Shown here: positions 24,964-34,384 of the stretch, piece by piece
Layout of the letters: each line of letters starts with the position of its first letter
Numbering within the stretch: the first letter of the stretch is position 1
Source of the DNA: Clostridiales bacterium
GTDB lineage: Bacteria; Bacillota; Clostridia; Christensenellales; Aristaeellaceae
Length of the DNA: 64,000 nucleotides
Assembly: GCA_015056415.1 (NCBI GenBank)
Contig: SVGJ01000010.1
Location: 1-64,000, forward strand
Direction: 5' to 3'
The notes under the pieces: model-generated
What the model was told of the DNA's origin: nothing
Seen by the model: the letters and a program-made list of their open reading frames with translations, nothing else
The model's database searches: none
Position numbers and translations under genes: made by a program

Positions 24964-27248
24964 GCTTCATCCTCCAGTTTCACGATCGGGGCAATGGAGA
25001 GCGCAAATTCCTTCACGCCATAGGCAGTGAACTCGATCTGTATCCGTGCGTCCGCGCCGTTGCCGATCAGCGCGACCACGCGTCCATCGCCAAACTTGCG
25101 ATGCCTGACCAGATCGCCGCGCTGGAACAGATTCTTCATGGCGCTGCAGGAAAGCTCGCGGGCCTTGGAAGGAGCAAAGCCCTTCTGCACGCCGGGGATC
25201 CCCAGCGCGTTGCCGCCCAGGGTCAGCCGGGGCTTGCCAAGATCCGCCATGGGCGGAGTGGAGCGCATACCGTAGTTGGAGCCGTAGCTACGGGGCATCT
25301 GCGGTGCGCCGCTGAGGGACGTATCACGGCGCGAGGACCATTCGTCCTCCAGCAGGCGCGCGGGGATCTCGTCCAGAAAGCGGCTGGGCGGATTATGGTT
25401 CACCTGATTATACAGCATTCGCTGATTGGCGCGGGAAATGAACAGCCGCTTCTGCGCGCGGGTGATGCCCACATAGCACAGCCTGCGCTCCTCCTCCACG
25501 CGGTTTTCGTCCATCAGGCTGCGGGAGGACGGGAAGATGCCTTCCTCCATGCCCGTCATGAATACCGTAGGGAATTCCAGGCCCTTGGCGGAATGCAGCG
25601 TCATCAGCGTGATGTAGCCCTTGTTATCCTCTGCGCGATCCATATCGGTAACCAGCGCGACGTTTTCCAGATAGTCCTCCAGCGTGGCGTTTTCCACACT
25701 GCGGGCAAACTCCTCCACCGCGCCCATGAATTCCTGTATGTTCTCCACACGGGCGCGACTTTCGTCGGTATCTTCTTTCTGATACTGCTCCATCAGGCCG
25801 GTCTTCTCAACGAGCAGCTTGACAAACTCCGTCAGCGGCAGAGCTTCCTTCATTGCAACGAGCATCGTCATCAGCATGAAGAAATCCCCAACGCACTTAC
25901 GCGGGCGAGCGGAGAGGTTCTCCGGAATATCGCTCAGGGCGCTGTAGAGCGGCATGTCGTTATCCCGGGCATGGTTCATCAGCTCTTGAACAGTGCTTTC
26001 GCCAATGGAACGCTTGGGTACATTGATGATGCGCCGCAGGGAGATATCATCCGCGGGATTCACGATGACCCGCAGGTAGGCGATCACATCCCGCACTTCC
26101 CTGCGGTCATAGAATTTCAGGCCGCCAAACACCTTATACGAGATGCCGGCGCGCATGAGCATTTCTTCGATGACGCGGCTCTGGGCATTGGTTCGGTACA
26201 GCACAGCCATGTGACCGTAGGGCTCGCCATGACGGTTCAGCTGGCGGATGCGATCGGCGATCCACGCAGCCTCCTCCCGCTCGTCACCCGCACAGAAGAG
26301 CTTGATGCTCTCGCCCTCGCCCGCCTCTGTCCACAAGGCCTTCTCCTTGCGTCCTGCATTGTGGGCGATCACCTGATTGGCCGCGTCCAGGATATTGGCG
26401 GTGGAGCGATAGTTCTGCTCCAGCTTGATGACCTTCGCGTCGGGATAATCCTTTTCAAAATCCAGGATGTTTCGGATATCCGCGCCTCGCCAGCCGTAAA
26501 TGGACTGGTCGTCATCGCCAACGACGCACAGATTGCGGCTCTGGTCAGTGAGCAGCTTCACCAGCATGTACTGGGCATAGTTGGTATCCTGATACTCGTC
26601 CACCAGCACATAGCGGAACTTGTTGCGATAATAATCCAGCACCGGCGGATGCTCCACCAGCAGGGTCAGTGTCTTCACCAGCAGATCATCGAAATCCAGG
26701 GCATTGAGCGCCTTTAATCTGGCCTCGTATTCCACAAAAACATCATGGATCATCTGGCTGCGGTAGGCGCGGTCGGATTTGGCGAACCACTCATCCGCAG
26801 ACATCAGCTTGTTCTTCGCATCGGATATTTTGGTCTTGATCTCACGGGGCGGAAGAAACTTCTCATCGATATTGAAGCGCTTGAGGATCTCTTTGAGAAC
26901 CGCGCCCTGATCATCATCGTCATAGATCACAAAGGAACGGGAATAGCCCAGCTTTTCAATATCGCGACGCAGGATCTTCGCGCAGGTGGAGTGGAAGGTG
27001 GAGATCCAGGCGTCCTCCGCCTGGTCGCCCACCAGCTGCATGATGCGCTCCTTCATTTCCTTGGCGGCCTTGTTGGTAAAGGTCAGCGCCAGAATGGACC
27101 ATGCAGGCACGCCATGATCCATCAGATTCGCCACACGGCAGGTCAGCGCGCGGGTCTTGCCACTGCCCGCGCCTGCCAGAATCAGCACAGGGCCTTCCAG
27201 CGTTTCAGCAGCCAGCCGCTGCTGCGGGTTGAGCATGCTCAGATCCAT
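24960..27248 (-). CDS. pcrA: ATP-dependent DNA helicase PcrA/UvrD
   Basis: A 762-residue superfamily 1 3'-5' helicase used in repair and in clearing stalled replication and transcription. Motif I ILAGAGSGKTRAL, Ia LTFTNKAAKEMKERI, II VDEYQDTN, III VGDDDQSIYGWRGA, IV EQNYRSTANIL, V LMTLHSAKGLEF and VI RLCYVGITRAQ are all present. The C-terminal Tudor-like tail (LFQRGDLVRHRKFGDGRVVAL) is the RNA-polymerase-binding part of PcrA. The ATG at 27248 is preferred over 27254 because GAGG lies 7 nt upstream. Order yerC-pcrA-ligA recalls Bacillus. Confidence 0.95.
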   Translation of the reverse strand: MDLSMLNPQQRLAAETLEGPVLILAGAGSGKTRALTCRVANLMDHGVPAWSILALTFTNKAAKEMKERIMQLVGDQAEDAWISTFHSTCAKILRRDIEKLGYSRSFVIYDDDDQGAVLKEILKRFNIDEKFLPPREIKTKISDAKNKLMSADEWFAKSDRAYRSQMIHDVFVEYEARLKALNALDFDDLLVKTLTLLVEHPPVLDYYRNKFRYVLVDEYQDTNYAQYMLVKLLTDQSRNLCVVGDDDQSIYGWRGADIRNILDFEKDYPDAKVIKLEQNYRSTANILDAANQVIAHNAGRKEKALWTEAGEGESIKLFCAGDEREEAAWIADRIRQLNRHGEPYGHMAVLYRTNAQSRVIEEMLMRAGISYKVFGGLKFYDRREVRDVIAYLRVIVNPADDISLRRIINVPKRSIGESTVQELMNHARDNDMPLYSALSDIPENLSARPRKCVGDFFMLMTMLVAMKEALPLTEFVKLLVEKTGLMEQYQKEDTDESRARVENIQEFMGAVEEFARSVENATLEDYLENVALVTDMDRAEDNKGYITLMTLHSAKGLEFPTVFMTGMEEGIFPSSRSLMDENRVEEERRLCYVGITRAQKRLFISRANQRMLYNQVNHNPPSRFLDEIPARLLEDEWSSRRDTSLSGAPQMPRSYGSNYGMRSTPPMADLGKPRLTLGGNALGIPGVQKGFAPSKARELSCSAMKNLFQRGDLVRHRKFGDGRVVALIGNGADARIQIEFTAYGVKEFALSIAPIVKLEDEA

Positions 27249-27281
27249 AAACATACCTCAATCTTTCTATAAATAGGGAAG

Positions 27282-27590
27282 TTATTTGATCTCAATGCCA
27301 TCCTCGGCAAGAGCGTCCAGCACATGGTTATAGCCATCGGCGCCATAAAGCAACGCCCGGTTCACACGGCTGATGGTGGCCGAGGAAGCGCCCGTACGGC
27401 GAGCGATCTCCTGATAAGTCACACGATTGCGCAAAAGACCCGCGACCTCCAGCCGCTGGGCGATACTGCGCAGCTCGGGAATGGTGCAGATATCCTCAAA
27501 AAAACGATATGCCTCTTCCATGCTGTTCAGCCGCAGCACTGCCTCCATCAGCAGGTCCGCCTGTTCATTCCTGATCTTTGATTCAAACAT
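27282..27590 (-). CDS. yerC: YerC/YecD family TrpR-related protein
   Basis: A 102-residue helix-turn-helix protein of the YerC/YecD branch of the Trp repressor fold. The helices LLMEAVLRLNSMEEAYRFFEDICTIPELRSIAQRLEVAGLL and the HTH QEIARRTGASSATISRVNRAL are diagnostic. Its regulated genes are not established. ATG at 27590 has AAAGGAG 7 nt upstream. First gene of the yerC-pcrA-ligA operon. Confidence 0.92.
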   Translation of the reverse strand: MFESKIRNEQADLLMEAVLRLNSMEEAYRFFEDICTIPELRSIAQRLEVAGLLRNRVTYQEIARRTGASSATISRVNRALLYGADGYNHVLDALAEDGIEIK

Positions 27591-27644
27591 AACGCTACTC
27601 CTTTCGCGCCGGAGGTTCACTCTCGCGCTTTACCGCGTGACAAT

Positions 27645-27673
27645 ATTATAGCACGTTTTCACCATCATGACCA
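27645..27673 (-). promoter_or_regulatory. Promoter of yerC-pcrA-ligA
   Basis: Minus strand TGGTCA, a 17-nt spacer, TATAAT. The leader after it is about 50 nt and contains short GC-rich inverted repeats (CGCG...CGCG) of unclear meaning. Confidence 0.5.
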
Positions 27674-27766
27674 GCAATAATTATTGTGTCGAATCACGCC
27701 TGTTGTGGAATGTGGTATGATTTTTTCCACGATTGACCATGTGGCATGGATCATTTCAGAAAACGC

Positions 27767-27795
27767 TTGACAAACAAGGCTTTGCAGGCTATACT
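27767..27795 (+). promoter_or_regulatory. Strong sigma-A promoter of glnN
   Basis: TTGACA (27767-27772), a 17-nt spacer and TATACT (27790-27795). The leader to the GTG start is about 65 nt and includes a small hairpin GAGAG-TGG-CTCTC at 27818-27830. Confidence 0.75.
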
Positions 27796-27866
27796 CTCCC
27801 CATCAGCAGGGTGCTGTGAGAGTGGCTCTCGCGGCGCCTTTTGCCTTTATGGAGGAGGAACCCGCC

Positions 27867-29954
27867 GTGGCAAAAATGCACGACCTTTTCGGCAGCAACG
27901 TCTTCAACGACGCAGTGATGCAGGAGCGTCTGCCCAAGGAGACCTACAAAGCCCTGAAGAAGACCATCGATGACGGCCGCCGGCTCGACCCCGACCTGGC
28001 CGCTGTGGTAGCGCACGCCATGAAAGAGTGGGCTGTGGAAAAGGGCGTGACCCACTACACCCACTGGTTCCAGCCCATGACCGGCATCACCGCCGAGAAG
28101 CATGACAGCTTTATCAGCCCCAAGGATGGCGGTCAGATGATCCTGACCTTCTCCGGCAAGGAGCTGGTGCGCGGCGAAAGCGACGCCTCTTCCTTCCCCT
28201 CCGGCGGACTGCGCTCCACCTTCGAGGCCCGCGGCTATACCGCCTGGGATCCCACCTCTTACGCATTCATCAAAAACAATGTGCTGTGCATCCCCACCGC
28301 CTTCTGCTCCTATGGCGGCGAGGCTCTGGATACCAAAACGCCCCTGCTGCGCTCCATGGAGGCGCTGAGCAAGCAGGCCGTGCGCGTACTGAAGCTCTTC
28401 GGCCGCGACGCTACCCGCGTGGTGCCCACCGTGGGCCCCGAGCAGGAGTATTTCCTGGTGGACCAGAAGCTCTACGACCAGCGCATGGATCTGATCTTCA
28501 CCGGCCGTACTCTTTTTGGCGCCAAGCCCCCCAAGGGGCAGGAAATGGACGACCATTACTTCGGCTCCGTCAAGCCTCGCATCAAGGCTTTCATGACCGA
28601 GCTGGACGAGGAGCTTTGGAAGCTGGGCGTGCTGGCCAAAACCGAACATAACGAAGCAGCTCCCGCCCAGCATGAAATGGCGCCCATCTTCTCCGTGGCC
28701 AGCATCGCCTGCGATCACAACCAGCTCACCATGGAAATGATGAAGAAGGTAGCCAAGAAGCATGGTCTGGTGTGCCTCCTGCACGAAAAACCCTTCCAGG
28801 GCGTGAACGGCTCCGGCAAGCACAACAACTGGTCCATGACCACCAATACGGGCTACAATCTTCTGGAGCCCGGGGACAGCCCCTTCGAGAGCGCGCAGTT
28901 CATGCTGTTCCTGGTCAGCGTTATCAAAGCTGTGGATGATTATCAGGATCTGCTGCGCGTCTCCGTGGCCAGCGCGGGTAACGATCACCGTCTGGGCGCC
29001 AACGAAGCTCCCCCGGCCATCGTTTCCATGTTCCTGGGCGATGAGCTCAACGAGATCCTCGAGGCCTTCGAGACCGGCGCGCCCTATCACAGCCGCGAGC
29101 ACAGCGATCTGACCATCGGCGTGCACGTACTGCCCAAGTTCCCCAAGGATAACACCGACCGCAACCGTACCTCCCCCTTTGCCTTCACCGGCAACAAGTT
29201 TGAATTCCGCTCCCTTGGCGCCAACGCCTCCATTTCCGATGCGAACGTTGTGCTGAACACCGCCGTGGCTGAATCCCTCAAGCAGTTTGCCGATGAACTG
29301 GAGGGTGCAGAGGATTTCCGCGCCACGCTGCATGATCTGATCGTTCGGGAGATCCGCAATCACAAGCGCATTCTTTTCGATGGCAATGGCTATGCCCAGT
29401 CCTGGGTGGAAGAAGCTGAGAAGCGCGGCCTGTATAACCTGCGCACCACCATCGACGCCCTGCCCCGTATGATCGAACCCAAGAACATCAAGCTCTTCAG
29501 CGATCACCGGGTATTCTCCGAGACGGAGATCCTCTCCCGTTTTGAGATCAAGCTGGAGGAATACGCCAAGGTCATCAACATCGAAGCAGAAACCGCCCTG
29601 ATGATGGCCAGGCGCGAGATCCTCCCCGCAGTGATGAAGTTCACCGGCGACGTCGCCCGTCAGGCAAAAGCCATCAAGGACGTGTCTCCCGTGCTGACCG
29701 CCGCGCCCGAGGAGAAGCTGCTCACCCAGCTCACCAACGAGGCTGCCCGCCTTTCCGAGAGCATCGACGCCCTGCAGCAGGCCATCCTCAATGCCAACCG
29801 CAATGCCGATGCCCTGACCGCCGCCACCTATCAGCAGGATGTTGTGATCCCGGCTATGAATGCCGTTCGCGCTTCCGCCGATGAGCTGGAGACCATTGTC
29901 GGCAAGGATTACTGGCCTTTCCCCACTTATGCCGAGCTGTTGTTCAACACCTGA
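27867..29954 (+). CDS. glnN: Glutamine synthetase type III
   Basis: A 695-residue GSIII, making glutamine from glutamate, ammonia and ATP; it is the long form common in Bacteroidetes and Clostridia. Segments include the N-terminal [47 protein letters not shown], the metal-site [21 protein letters not shown], and the [10 protein letters not shown] ammonia/glutamate region. The start is a GTG at 27867 with GGAGGAGG 8 nt upstream; the frame is open to 27816 but that part lies in the leader. Strong promoter and highly biased codon use suggest high expression. No GlnR or PII gene is adjacent. Confidence 0.95.
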   Translation: MAKMHDLFGSNVFNDAVMQERLPKETYKALKKTIDDGRRLDPDLAAVVAHAMKEWAVEKGVTHYTHWFQPMTGITAEKHDSFISPKDGGQMILTFSGKELVRGESDASSFPSGGLRSTFEARGYTAWDPTSYAFIKNNVLCIPTAFCSYGGEALDTKTPLLRSMEALSKQAVRVLKLFGRDATRVVPTVGPEQEYFLVDQKLYDQRMDLIFTGRTLFGAKPPKGQEMDDHYFGSVKPRIKAFMTELDEELWKLGVLAKTEHNEAAPAQHEMAPIFSVASIACDHNQLTMEMMKKVAKKHGLVCLLHEKPFQGVNGSGKHNNWSMTTNTGYNLLEPGDSPFESAQFMLFLVSVIKAVDDYQDLLRVSVASAGNDHRLGANEAPPAIVSMFLGDELNEILEAFETGAPYHSREHSDLTIGVHVLPKFPKDNTDRNRTSPFAFTGNKFEFRSLGANASISDANVVLNTAVAESLKQFADELEGAEDFRATLHDLIVREIRNHKRILFDGNGYAQSWVEEAEKRGLYNLRTTIDALPRMIEPKNIKLFSDHRVFSETEILSRFEIKLEEYAKVINIEAETALMMARREILPAVMKFTGDVARQAKAIKDVSPVLTAAPEEKLLTQLTNEAARLSESIDALQQAILNANRNADALTAATYQQDVVIPAMNAVRASADELETIVGKDYWPFPTYAELLFNT

Positions 29955-29959
29955 TCCCC

Positions 29960-29985
29960 ACCGCCTCTCCGGAGGCGGTTTTTTT
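29960..29985 (+). terminator. Rho-independent terminator of glnN
   Basis: 8-bp stem ACCGCCTC/GAGGCGGT followed by seven T, 5 nt after the stop codon. Confidence 0.88.
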
Positions 29986-29992
29986 CGCAAAG

Positions 29993-30022
29993 AAAACGCT
30001 CACCCGCAAGGATGAGCGTTTT
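29993..30022. terminator. Terminator of the MBL-GH39 operon
   Basis: 10-bp stem AAAACGCTCA/TGAGCGTTTT with a 10-nt loop. Its A-rich left arm gives a U-tract on the minus strand, so it mainly serves the GH39 transcript that ends just to the right. Confidence 0.8.
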
Positions 30023-30037
30023 TCTTTACGCGAGGTA

Positions 30038-31552
30038 TCAGCTGTGCTTACGATACCAGTGATAATCGTATCCGTAATCGCTCTCCTCCGAGATGGAGGT
30101 CAGCTCAAAGTGCATCACGGCGTTTTCCTTCAGGTTCAGCTTCAGCGCCACCCAGCCGTCATCGGCGTCCACATTGGTGGATTGACACAGGGGCTGGCCG
30201 GCCTTACGCAGGAAATCGAGCTGGGCTCCGGTCAGCGATGCGGGCTCTCCCATATCGTGCCAGGCCTTGAGGGGGTTGCAGCACTTTTCGTCCACAGTGC
30301 GGGTCAAAAGTCCGATGGTGCCTTCTGCCGGAACGTTCAGGTCGATGGAAAGCTCACTGCGCTCTTCGCGGCACAGGTTCCAGGCCACACCCTCGTAAGA
30401 GCCGTCCTTGCGGCGCATCAGCACCATATGCTCATCACGGTAGACCGGCTCGCCCTGCAGCCTGTTGAAGAAGGCGAACGTCCACAGCGTGGGCTTGGCG
30501 ATCAGCTGGTTGGCGATCATACCGAAGCCACCGTGGAAGGGACGCACCGGCACGCCCCCCTCCTCAAACACATCGCCGAAGGTCCAGTAGGAGTAAGAGG
30601 CTGCGACGTCGCCGAAGCAGGCCAGGATACCGGCAATGTAAGCTGCATTCAGGTTGGTATCATGAATGGGGCAGAAGGGATTGTAGGAGGTGTTGAACTC
30701 CGTGATATGCAGCTCCATCCCCTTGTATTCCGGGAAGCTGTCGATCACATCGCGGGTCTCCTTCATCTCGCTGTATACGTCCTCCACAGTACGCATGGTA
30801 TGGTAGAGGTACTTGCCCTTGCGCTCGGGCGTTTCGCCCATGTAGGCATGGCGGGTTACGAAATCCACGGGCAGTTCACGATCACGGCAGAAGGCCAGGA
30901 AATCGCTGATCCACTGCTGGGAGCCCGTGCCGCCGCACACCGCAGGGCCGCCCACGCGCATATTGGGCAGCGCTTCCTTCACCGCCTGGGAGGTCACCTC
31001 GTACAGGTGGAGGTACTTTTCCTTATCGGCATTCTCCCAGAAGCCGGGAAGATTAGGCTCGTTCCAGACTTCGCAGGGCCAGGAGGAAACCTCCTCCTCG
31101 CCATAGCGGTCAGCCAGGTGATGCAGCGTCGCCTTGACCAGGGCGCACCATGCGGCGTCATCCTTGGGCGGGGTGGTGTTGCCCTTCCAATAGAAGATGG
31201 TCTGGGTGCCGCTGGACAGCTTGGCAGGCATGAAGCCAAGCTCCAGGAAGGGCTTGATGCCCTGCTCACGATAGTAATCCATCACGCGGTCAAGATACGT
31301 AAAATTATAGGACACGTGCTCAACGCCGTCAGGATCGGTATAAGCCTGATAGATAGCCATATCGTCGCAGAACAGGCCGTGTCCGCGGATGTGCTTGAAG
31401 CCCGCTTCCGCCTGCGCCATCGCCAGCTGATCCTGATATTCCTTCTGCAGGGCCAGACCCATGCGGCCGGTACCCACACAGAAGGATGCGTTGTTATTGA
31501 AGCAGGCGGTATCGCCGTGCTTGATGTTGATACAGAGGTGTTTCATTTTCAT
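30038..31552 (-). CDS. xynB: Glycoside hydrolase family 39 beta-xylosidase
   Basis: A 504-residue retaining enzyme expected to remove xylose from xylo-oligosaccharides. The catalytic acid/base is E165 in CEVWNEPNLPG and the nucleophile E285 in LHITEFNTSY, both in the GH39 context, and the C-terminal beta-sandwich is present (AWNLCREERSELSIDL). No signal peptide, so it is cytoplasmic. The start at 31552 or the ATG two codons on (31546) both fit the AAAGGA site. It follows the MBL hydrolase gene by 8 nt and is divergent from the GH67 gene, together a set for glucuronoxylan fragments. Confidence 0.94.
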   Translation of the reverse strand: MKMKHLCINIKHGDTACFNNNASFCVGTGRMGLALQKEYQDQLAMAQAEAGFKHIRGHGLFCDDMAIYQAYTDPDGVEHVSYNFTYLDRVMDYYREQGIKPFLELGFMPAKLSSGTQTIFYWKGNTTPPKDDAAWCALVKATLHHLADRYGEEEVSSWPCEVWNEPNLPGFWENADKEKYLHLYEVTSQAVKEALPNMRVGGPAVCGGTGSQQWISDFLAFCRDRELPVDFVTRHAYMGETPERKGKYLYHTMRTVEDVYSEMKETRDVIDSFPEYKGMELHITEFNTSYNPFCPIHDTNLNAAYIAGILACFGDVAASYSYWTFGDVFEEGGVPVRPFHGGFGMIANQLIAKPTLWTFAFFNRLQGEPVYRDEHMVLMRRKDGSYEGVAWNLCREERSELSIDLNVPAEGTIGLLTRTVDEKCCNPLKAWHDMGEPASLTGAQLDFLRKAGQPLCQSTNVDADDGWVALKLNLKENAVMHFELTSISEESDYGYDYHWYRKHS

Positions 31553-31560
31553 TCATCCTT

Positions 31561-32343
31561 TCAAAGACCGGCCTTCGCCCAGTCGAATACAAAAATCTGT
31601 TCATGAGGAAGACTGGCCTGCCTTGTATCCGTCGCCTCGTACGGCGGAATATCCACAGGCACGGCAGCCCGGAGCACATCGTCCGTAAGCGAATCAAGGA
31701 AATCATCCATCATCTTCCGCTCAAACAGCACCGGCTGATGGGAGCAAAGCACATGAGTGTGGGCAAGCGTCTGCAGACCGCGCACGTTGCGCCGATGATC
31801 ATGCGCCGGGAGCGCCGCCGGGAAGAACAGCCACGTGCAGGGATTCCAGTCGTCCGCCGTCAGCAGCAGGCGGCGTTCGGGCACATACACCACAGCCGAA
31901 CCGGGCGTGTGTCCGGGGCAATGGATCACCCGGGCCGTCATGCCGCCAAGATCAATATCACCCTCGCTCATGGCGATGGGCAGCGGGATCTGCGCCGTCA
32001 TGAAATCCTCATCAACCGCCAGTTGTTTCTCCGCAGCCTGGATCCGGATGGTCCTGCGCAGTTCATCGCCGGTGTAGGTCATGAAATCGGGGATATCCTC
32101 AGCAAACATATATGTTTCGCCGAACCACCGGGCGCCCAGGGCATGATCGTGATGACCATGGCTGATCAAAACCTTCAGCGGCAGGTCCGTCAACGTGCGG
32201 ATGTAGGCTTGCACGTCCTCGATACCGTAGCCCGTGTCAAACAGCAGCGCTCCCTTTTCGCCGCGCAGCAGCGTCATGCAGACGCCCATACCATCACGAA
32301 TGTGAAATACGCCCGGGAGTACCTCCCAATGCTCAAAAGCCAA
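31561..32343 (-). CDS. MBL-fold metallo-hydrolase, first gene of GH39 operon
   Basis: A 260-residue metallo-beta-lactamase-fold hydrolase. The di-metal site H62-x-H64-x-D66-H67 (SHGHHDHALG), the histidine in CPGHTPGS, the bridging Asp in LLTADDWNP and the late histidine in LCSHQPV are all present. It belongs to the broad glyoxalase II/lactonase-like group, and its substrate cannot be read from sequence. The operon with GH39 suggests it may act on a sugar-derived ester or lactone, which is inference only. It starts with TTG at 32343, 9 nt after AGGAGG; no ATG is available nearby in frame. Confidence 0.85.
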   Translation of the reverse strand: MAFEHWEVLPGVFHIRDGMGVCMTLLRGEKGALLFDTGYGIEDVQAYIRTLTDLPLKVLISHGHHDHALGARWFGETYMFAEDIPDFMTYTGDELRRTIRIQAAEKQLAVDEDFMTAQIPLPIAMSEGDIDLGGMTARVIHCPGHTPGSAVVYVPERRLLLTADDWNPCTWLFFPAALPAHDHRRNVRGLQTLAHTHVLCSHQPVLFERKMMDDFLDSLTDDVLRAAVPVDIPPYEATDTRQASLPHEQIFVFDWAKAGL

Positions 32344-32419
32344 AGCTGATCGCCTCCTTGCATATTTTCCCTATTCGACACCGTTCCCGTTTCTCCCTCT
32401 CGAAATACAGAAAATGAAC

Positions 32420-32448
32420 TTGTTTCATGCCCATTTCGATGGTATAAT
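32420..32448 (+). promoter_or_regulatory. Promoter of the GH67 gene
   Basis: TTGTTT (32420-32425), a 17-nt spacer and TATAAT (32443-32448), about 40 nt before the ATG. The 14-bp palindrome seen in the galacturonate island is absent here. Confidence 0.6.
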
Positions 32449-32489
32449 TTTCACGCTAACAAGCCAAACCGGAAAGGACTTTGCGCAAC

Positions 32490-34331
32490 ATGAACAAACG
32501 TCTCACCTGGCTTCCTTTTTTGTCCGAAGATGTTCCCTCCACGCTCACCACACCCGAGCAGATCGCCCGCTTCGAGCTGGATCAGGCCCTGCCCCGGCTT
32601 GCCCCCGGGCAAACGGCTGAGCTTAACGTCGTCGATTCCATGGAGGAAGGATACACCATCCATCAATACGGCGATGCGTTCTCCATCATCGGCGGCAAAA
32701 CCGGCGTGCTTTATGGCGCCTACGCCCTGCTGATGAACCTTTCCGCCGGTCACCCCCTGCCCGAAGGCCAGCAGCAGCCCCGTTACGGCATGCGTATGCT
32801 GAACTGCTGGGACAACGCCAGCGGCGATATTGAGCGCGGCTATTCCGGACGCAGCCTTTTCTTTGAGAACAACAAATTCGATTATGATCCCAAGCGTATG
32901 CGCCAGTTGGGCCGTATGCTGGCCTCTGTCGGCCTGAACGTGATGTGCATCAACAACGTGAATGTCCGTCACCCGGCCGATCAGCTCATCGAAAGCTGGC
33001 TGCCTGAGCTGGCCGAGCTGGCCGCGATCTTCCGTCCCTTTGGCGTGAAGCTGATGGTCTCCATCGATTATTCCGCGCCCATGCGCCACGGTATTCCCAC
33101 GGCAGACCCGCTGGATAAATTTGTTCAGGGCTGGTGGGCGCGCCAGGCAGAGATCGTCTATCAGGCCGTGCCGGATCTGGCCGGTTTCCTCGTAAAGGCC
33201 GACAGCGAGCATCGCCCCGGCCCCTTTACCTATGGCCGCAACCATGCCGAGGGTGCGAATATGCTGGCCCGGGCACTGAAGCCCTTCGGCGGCAAGCTGG
33301 TGTGGCGTTGCTTTGTCTACAACTGTATGCAGGACTGGCGCGACACCACCACCGACCGTCCCAAAGCCGCCTACGATCATTACGCCTACCTGGACGGCCA
33401 GTTCGAGGATAACGTCATCCTGCAGGTCAAAAACGGCCCGTTCGATTTCCAGGTGCGCGAGCCCGTGTCTCCCCTGCTGTACGCCATGCCCAGCACCAAC
33501 CTGGCCATCGAATTCCAGCTGGCGCAGGAGTACACCGGTCAGCAGGTGGATATCTACGCTATGCCACCCATGTGGCGCGAGGTCTATGACGATATGCCCG
33601 CCGACAAGGTGATGGCCATCGCCGCTGTGACCAATCTGGGCCGGGATGAAAACTATACCGGTCACCCCTTCGCGGCGGTCAATCTTTTCGGCTACGGCCT
33701 TTTCGCCTGGAATCCCGACCTACAGCCGGAGAAGATCATCCGCCTTTGGGCACGCCTGACCTATTGCATGGATCAGCTCAGCGAGGACGCCCTGGTCGAG
33801 CTGCTGATGAACAGCCGCCGCACCTACGAGAAATACACCGCGCCCCTTGGCCTGTGCTGGATGATCAGCCCCAACCATCACTACGGCCCCAGCCCCAGCG
33901 GCTATGAATACCAGGCATGGGGCACCTATCACAAGGCCGACAGGGATGCTGTGGGCATCGACCGCACCGCCAGCGGCACCGGATATCTGCTCCAGTACCC
34001 CGAAAAGTTCCAGCAGCTTTACGGCACTCCCGAAAGCTGCCCCGACCTGCTGAAGCTTTTCTTCCACCGCCTGCGCTATGATTATGTGATGTCCGATGGC
34101 CGTACCATGATCCAGCGCATCTACGACGATCACTTTGAAGGCCTTGAAGAGACCCGCGCCATGGCCGAGACCCTCAAAGCGCTCCCCCTGCCCGAAGTTG
34201 ACAAGCGTGAAGCCCTGGAGCGCATGGATCGCCAGCTGGTCAACGCCCGCGAATGGTGTGACATCGTCAACACCTTCTTCCGCCGCTATTCCGGCGCCGA
34301 AGACGCCCACGGCCGCACCATCTATCGATAA
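32490..34331 (+). CDS. aguA: Glycoside hydrolase family 67 alpha-glucuronidase
   Basis: A 613-residue inverting enzyme that removes (4-O-methyl-)glucuronic acid from the non-reducing end of xylo-oligosaccharides. The N-terminal beta-sandwich (1-95) precedes a TIM barrel (RYGMRMLNCWDN onwards). The general acid is E240 in KADSEHRPGPFTYGRNHAEGAN, and the base pair is D319 (NGPFDFQVREP) with a glutamate in IEFQLAQEYTG (341/347). The C-terminal helical domain contains the conserved HHYGPSP. No signal peptide: cytoplasmic. ATG at 32490 is 11 nt from AAAGGA; a TTG at 32481 is too close. A strong terminator follows. Confidence 0.95.
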   Translation: MNKRLTWLPFLSEDVPSTLTTPEQIARFELDQALPRLAPGQTAELNVVDSMEEGYTIHQYGDAFSIIGGKTGVLYGAYALLMNLSAGHPLPEGQQQPRYGMRMLNCWDNASGDIERGYSGRSLFFENNKFDYDPKRMRQLGRMLASVGLNVMCINNVNVRHPADQLIESWLPELAELAAIFRPFGVKLMVSIDYSAPMRHGIPTADPLDKFVQGWWARQAEIVYQAVPDLAGFLVKADSEHRPGPFTYGRNHAEGANMLARALKPFGGKLVWRCFVYNCMQDWRDTTTDRPKAAYDHYAYLDGQFEDNVILQVKNGPFDFQVREPVSPLLYAMPSTNLAIEFQLAQEYTGQQVDIYAMPPMWREVYDDMPADKVMAIAAVTNLGRDENYTGHPFAAVNLFGYGLFAWNPDLQPEKIIRLWARLTYCMDQLSEDALVELLMNSRRTYEKYTAPLGLCWMISPNHHYGPSPSGYEYQAWGTYHKADRDAVGIDRTASGTGYLLQYPEKFQQLYGTPESCPDLLKLFFHRLRYDYVMSDGRTMIQRIYDDHFEGLEETRAMAETLKALPLPEVDKREALERMDRQLVNAREWCDIVNTFFRRYSGAEDAHGRTIYR

Positions 34332-34337
34332 CATAAC

Positions 34338-34383
34338 AAAACAGACCGCCGCCGGTTCAAGCCGACAGGCGGTCTGTTTTTTG
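34338..34383. terminator. Bidirectional terminator between GH67 and GH2 genes
   Basis: 10-bp stem ACAGACCGCC/GGCGGTCTGT flanked by AAA on the left and a T-run on the right, with a 17-nt loop. Serves converging transcripts. Confidence 0.85.
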
Positions 34384-34384
34384 T

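Noticed and set aside
27591..27866. A possible riboswitch or small RNA in the longest intergenic stretch
   Set aside because: The yerC and glnN promoters and leaders account for most of it; the inverted repeats present (such as GTGGAA/TTCCAC around 27705-27730) are short and match no riboswitch I recognise.
27789..29990. A 733-codon open frame on the minus strand opposite glutamine synthetase, and similar long frames opposite ligA (23056-25023), GH39 (30044-31606), the binding protein (41573-43438) and oppC/oppD (44650-46794)
   Set aside because: They mirror highly codon-biased genes, lack ribosome sites, encode His/Gly/Gln-rich low-complexity products with no family motif, and lie fully inside well-supported genes.
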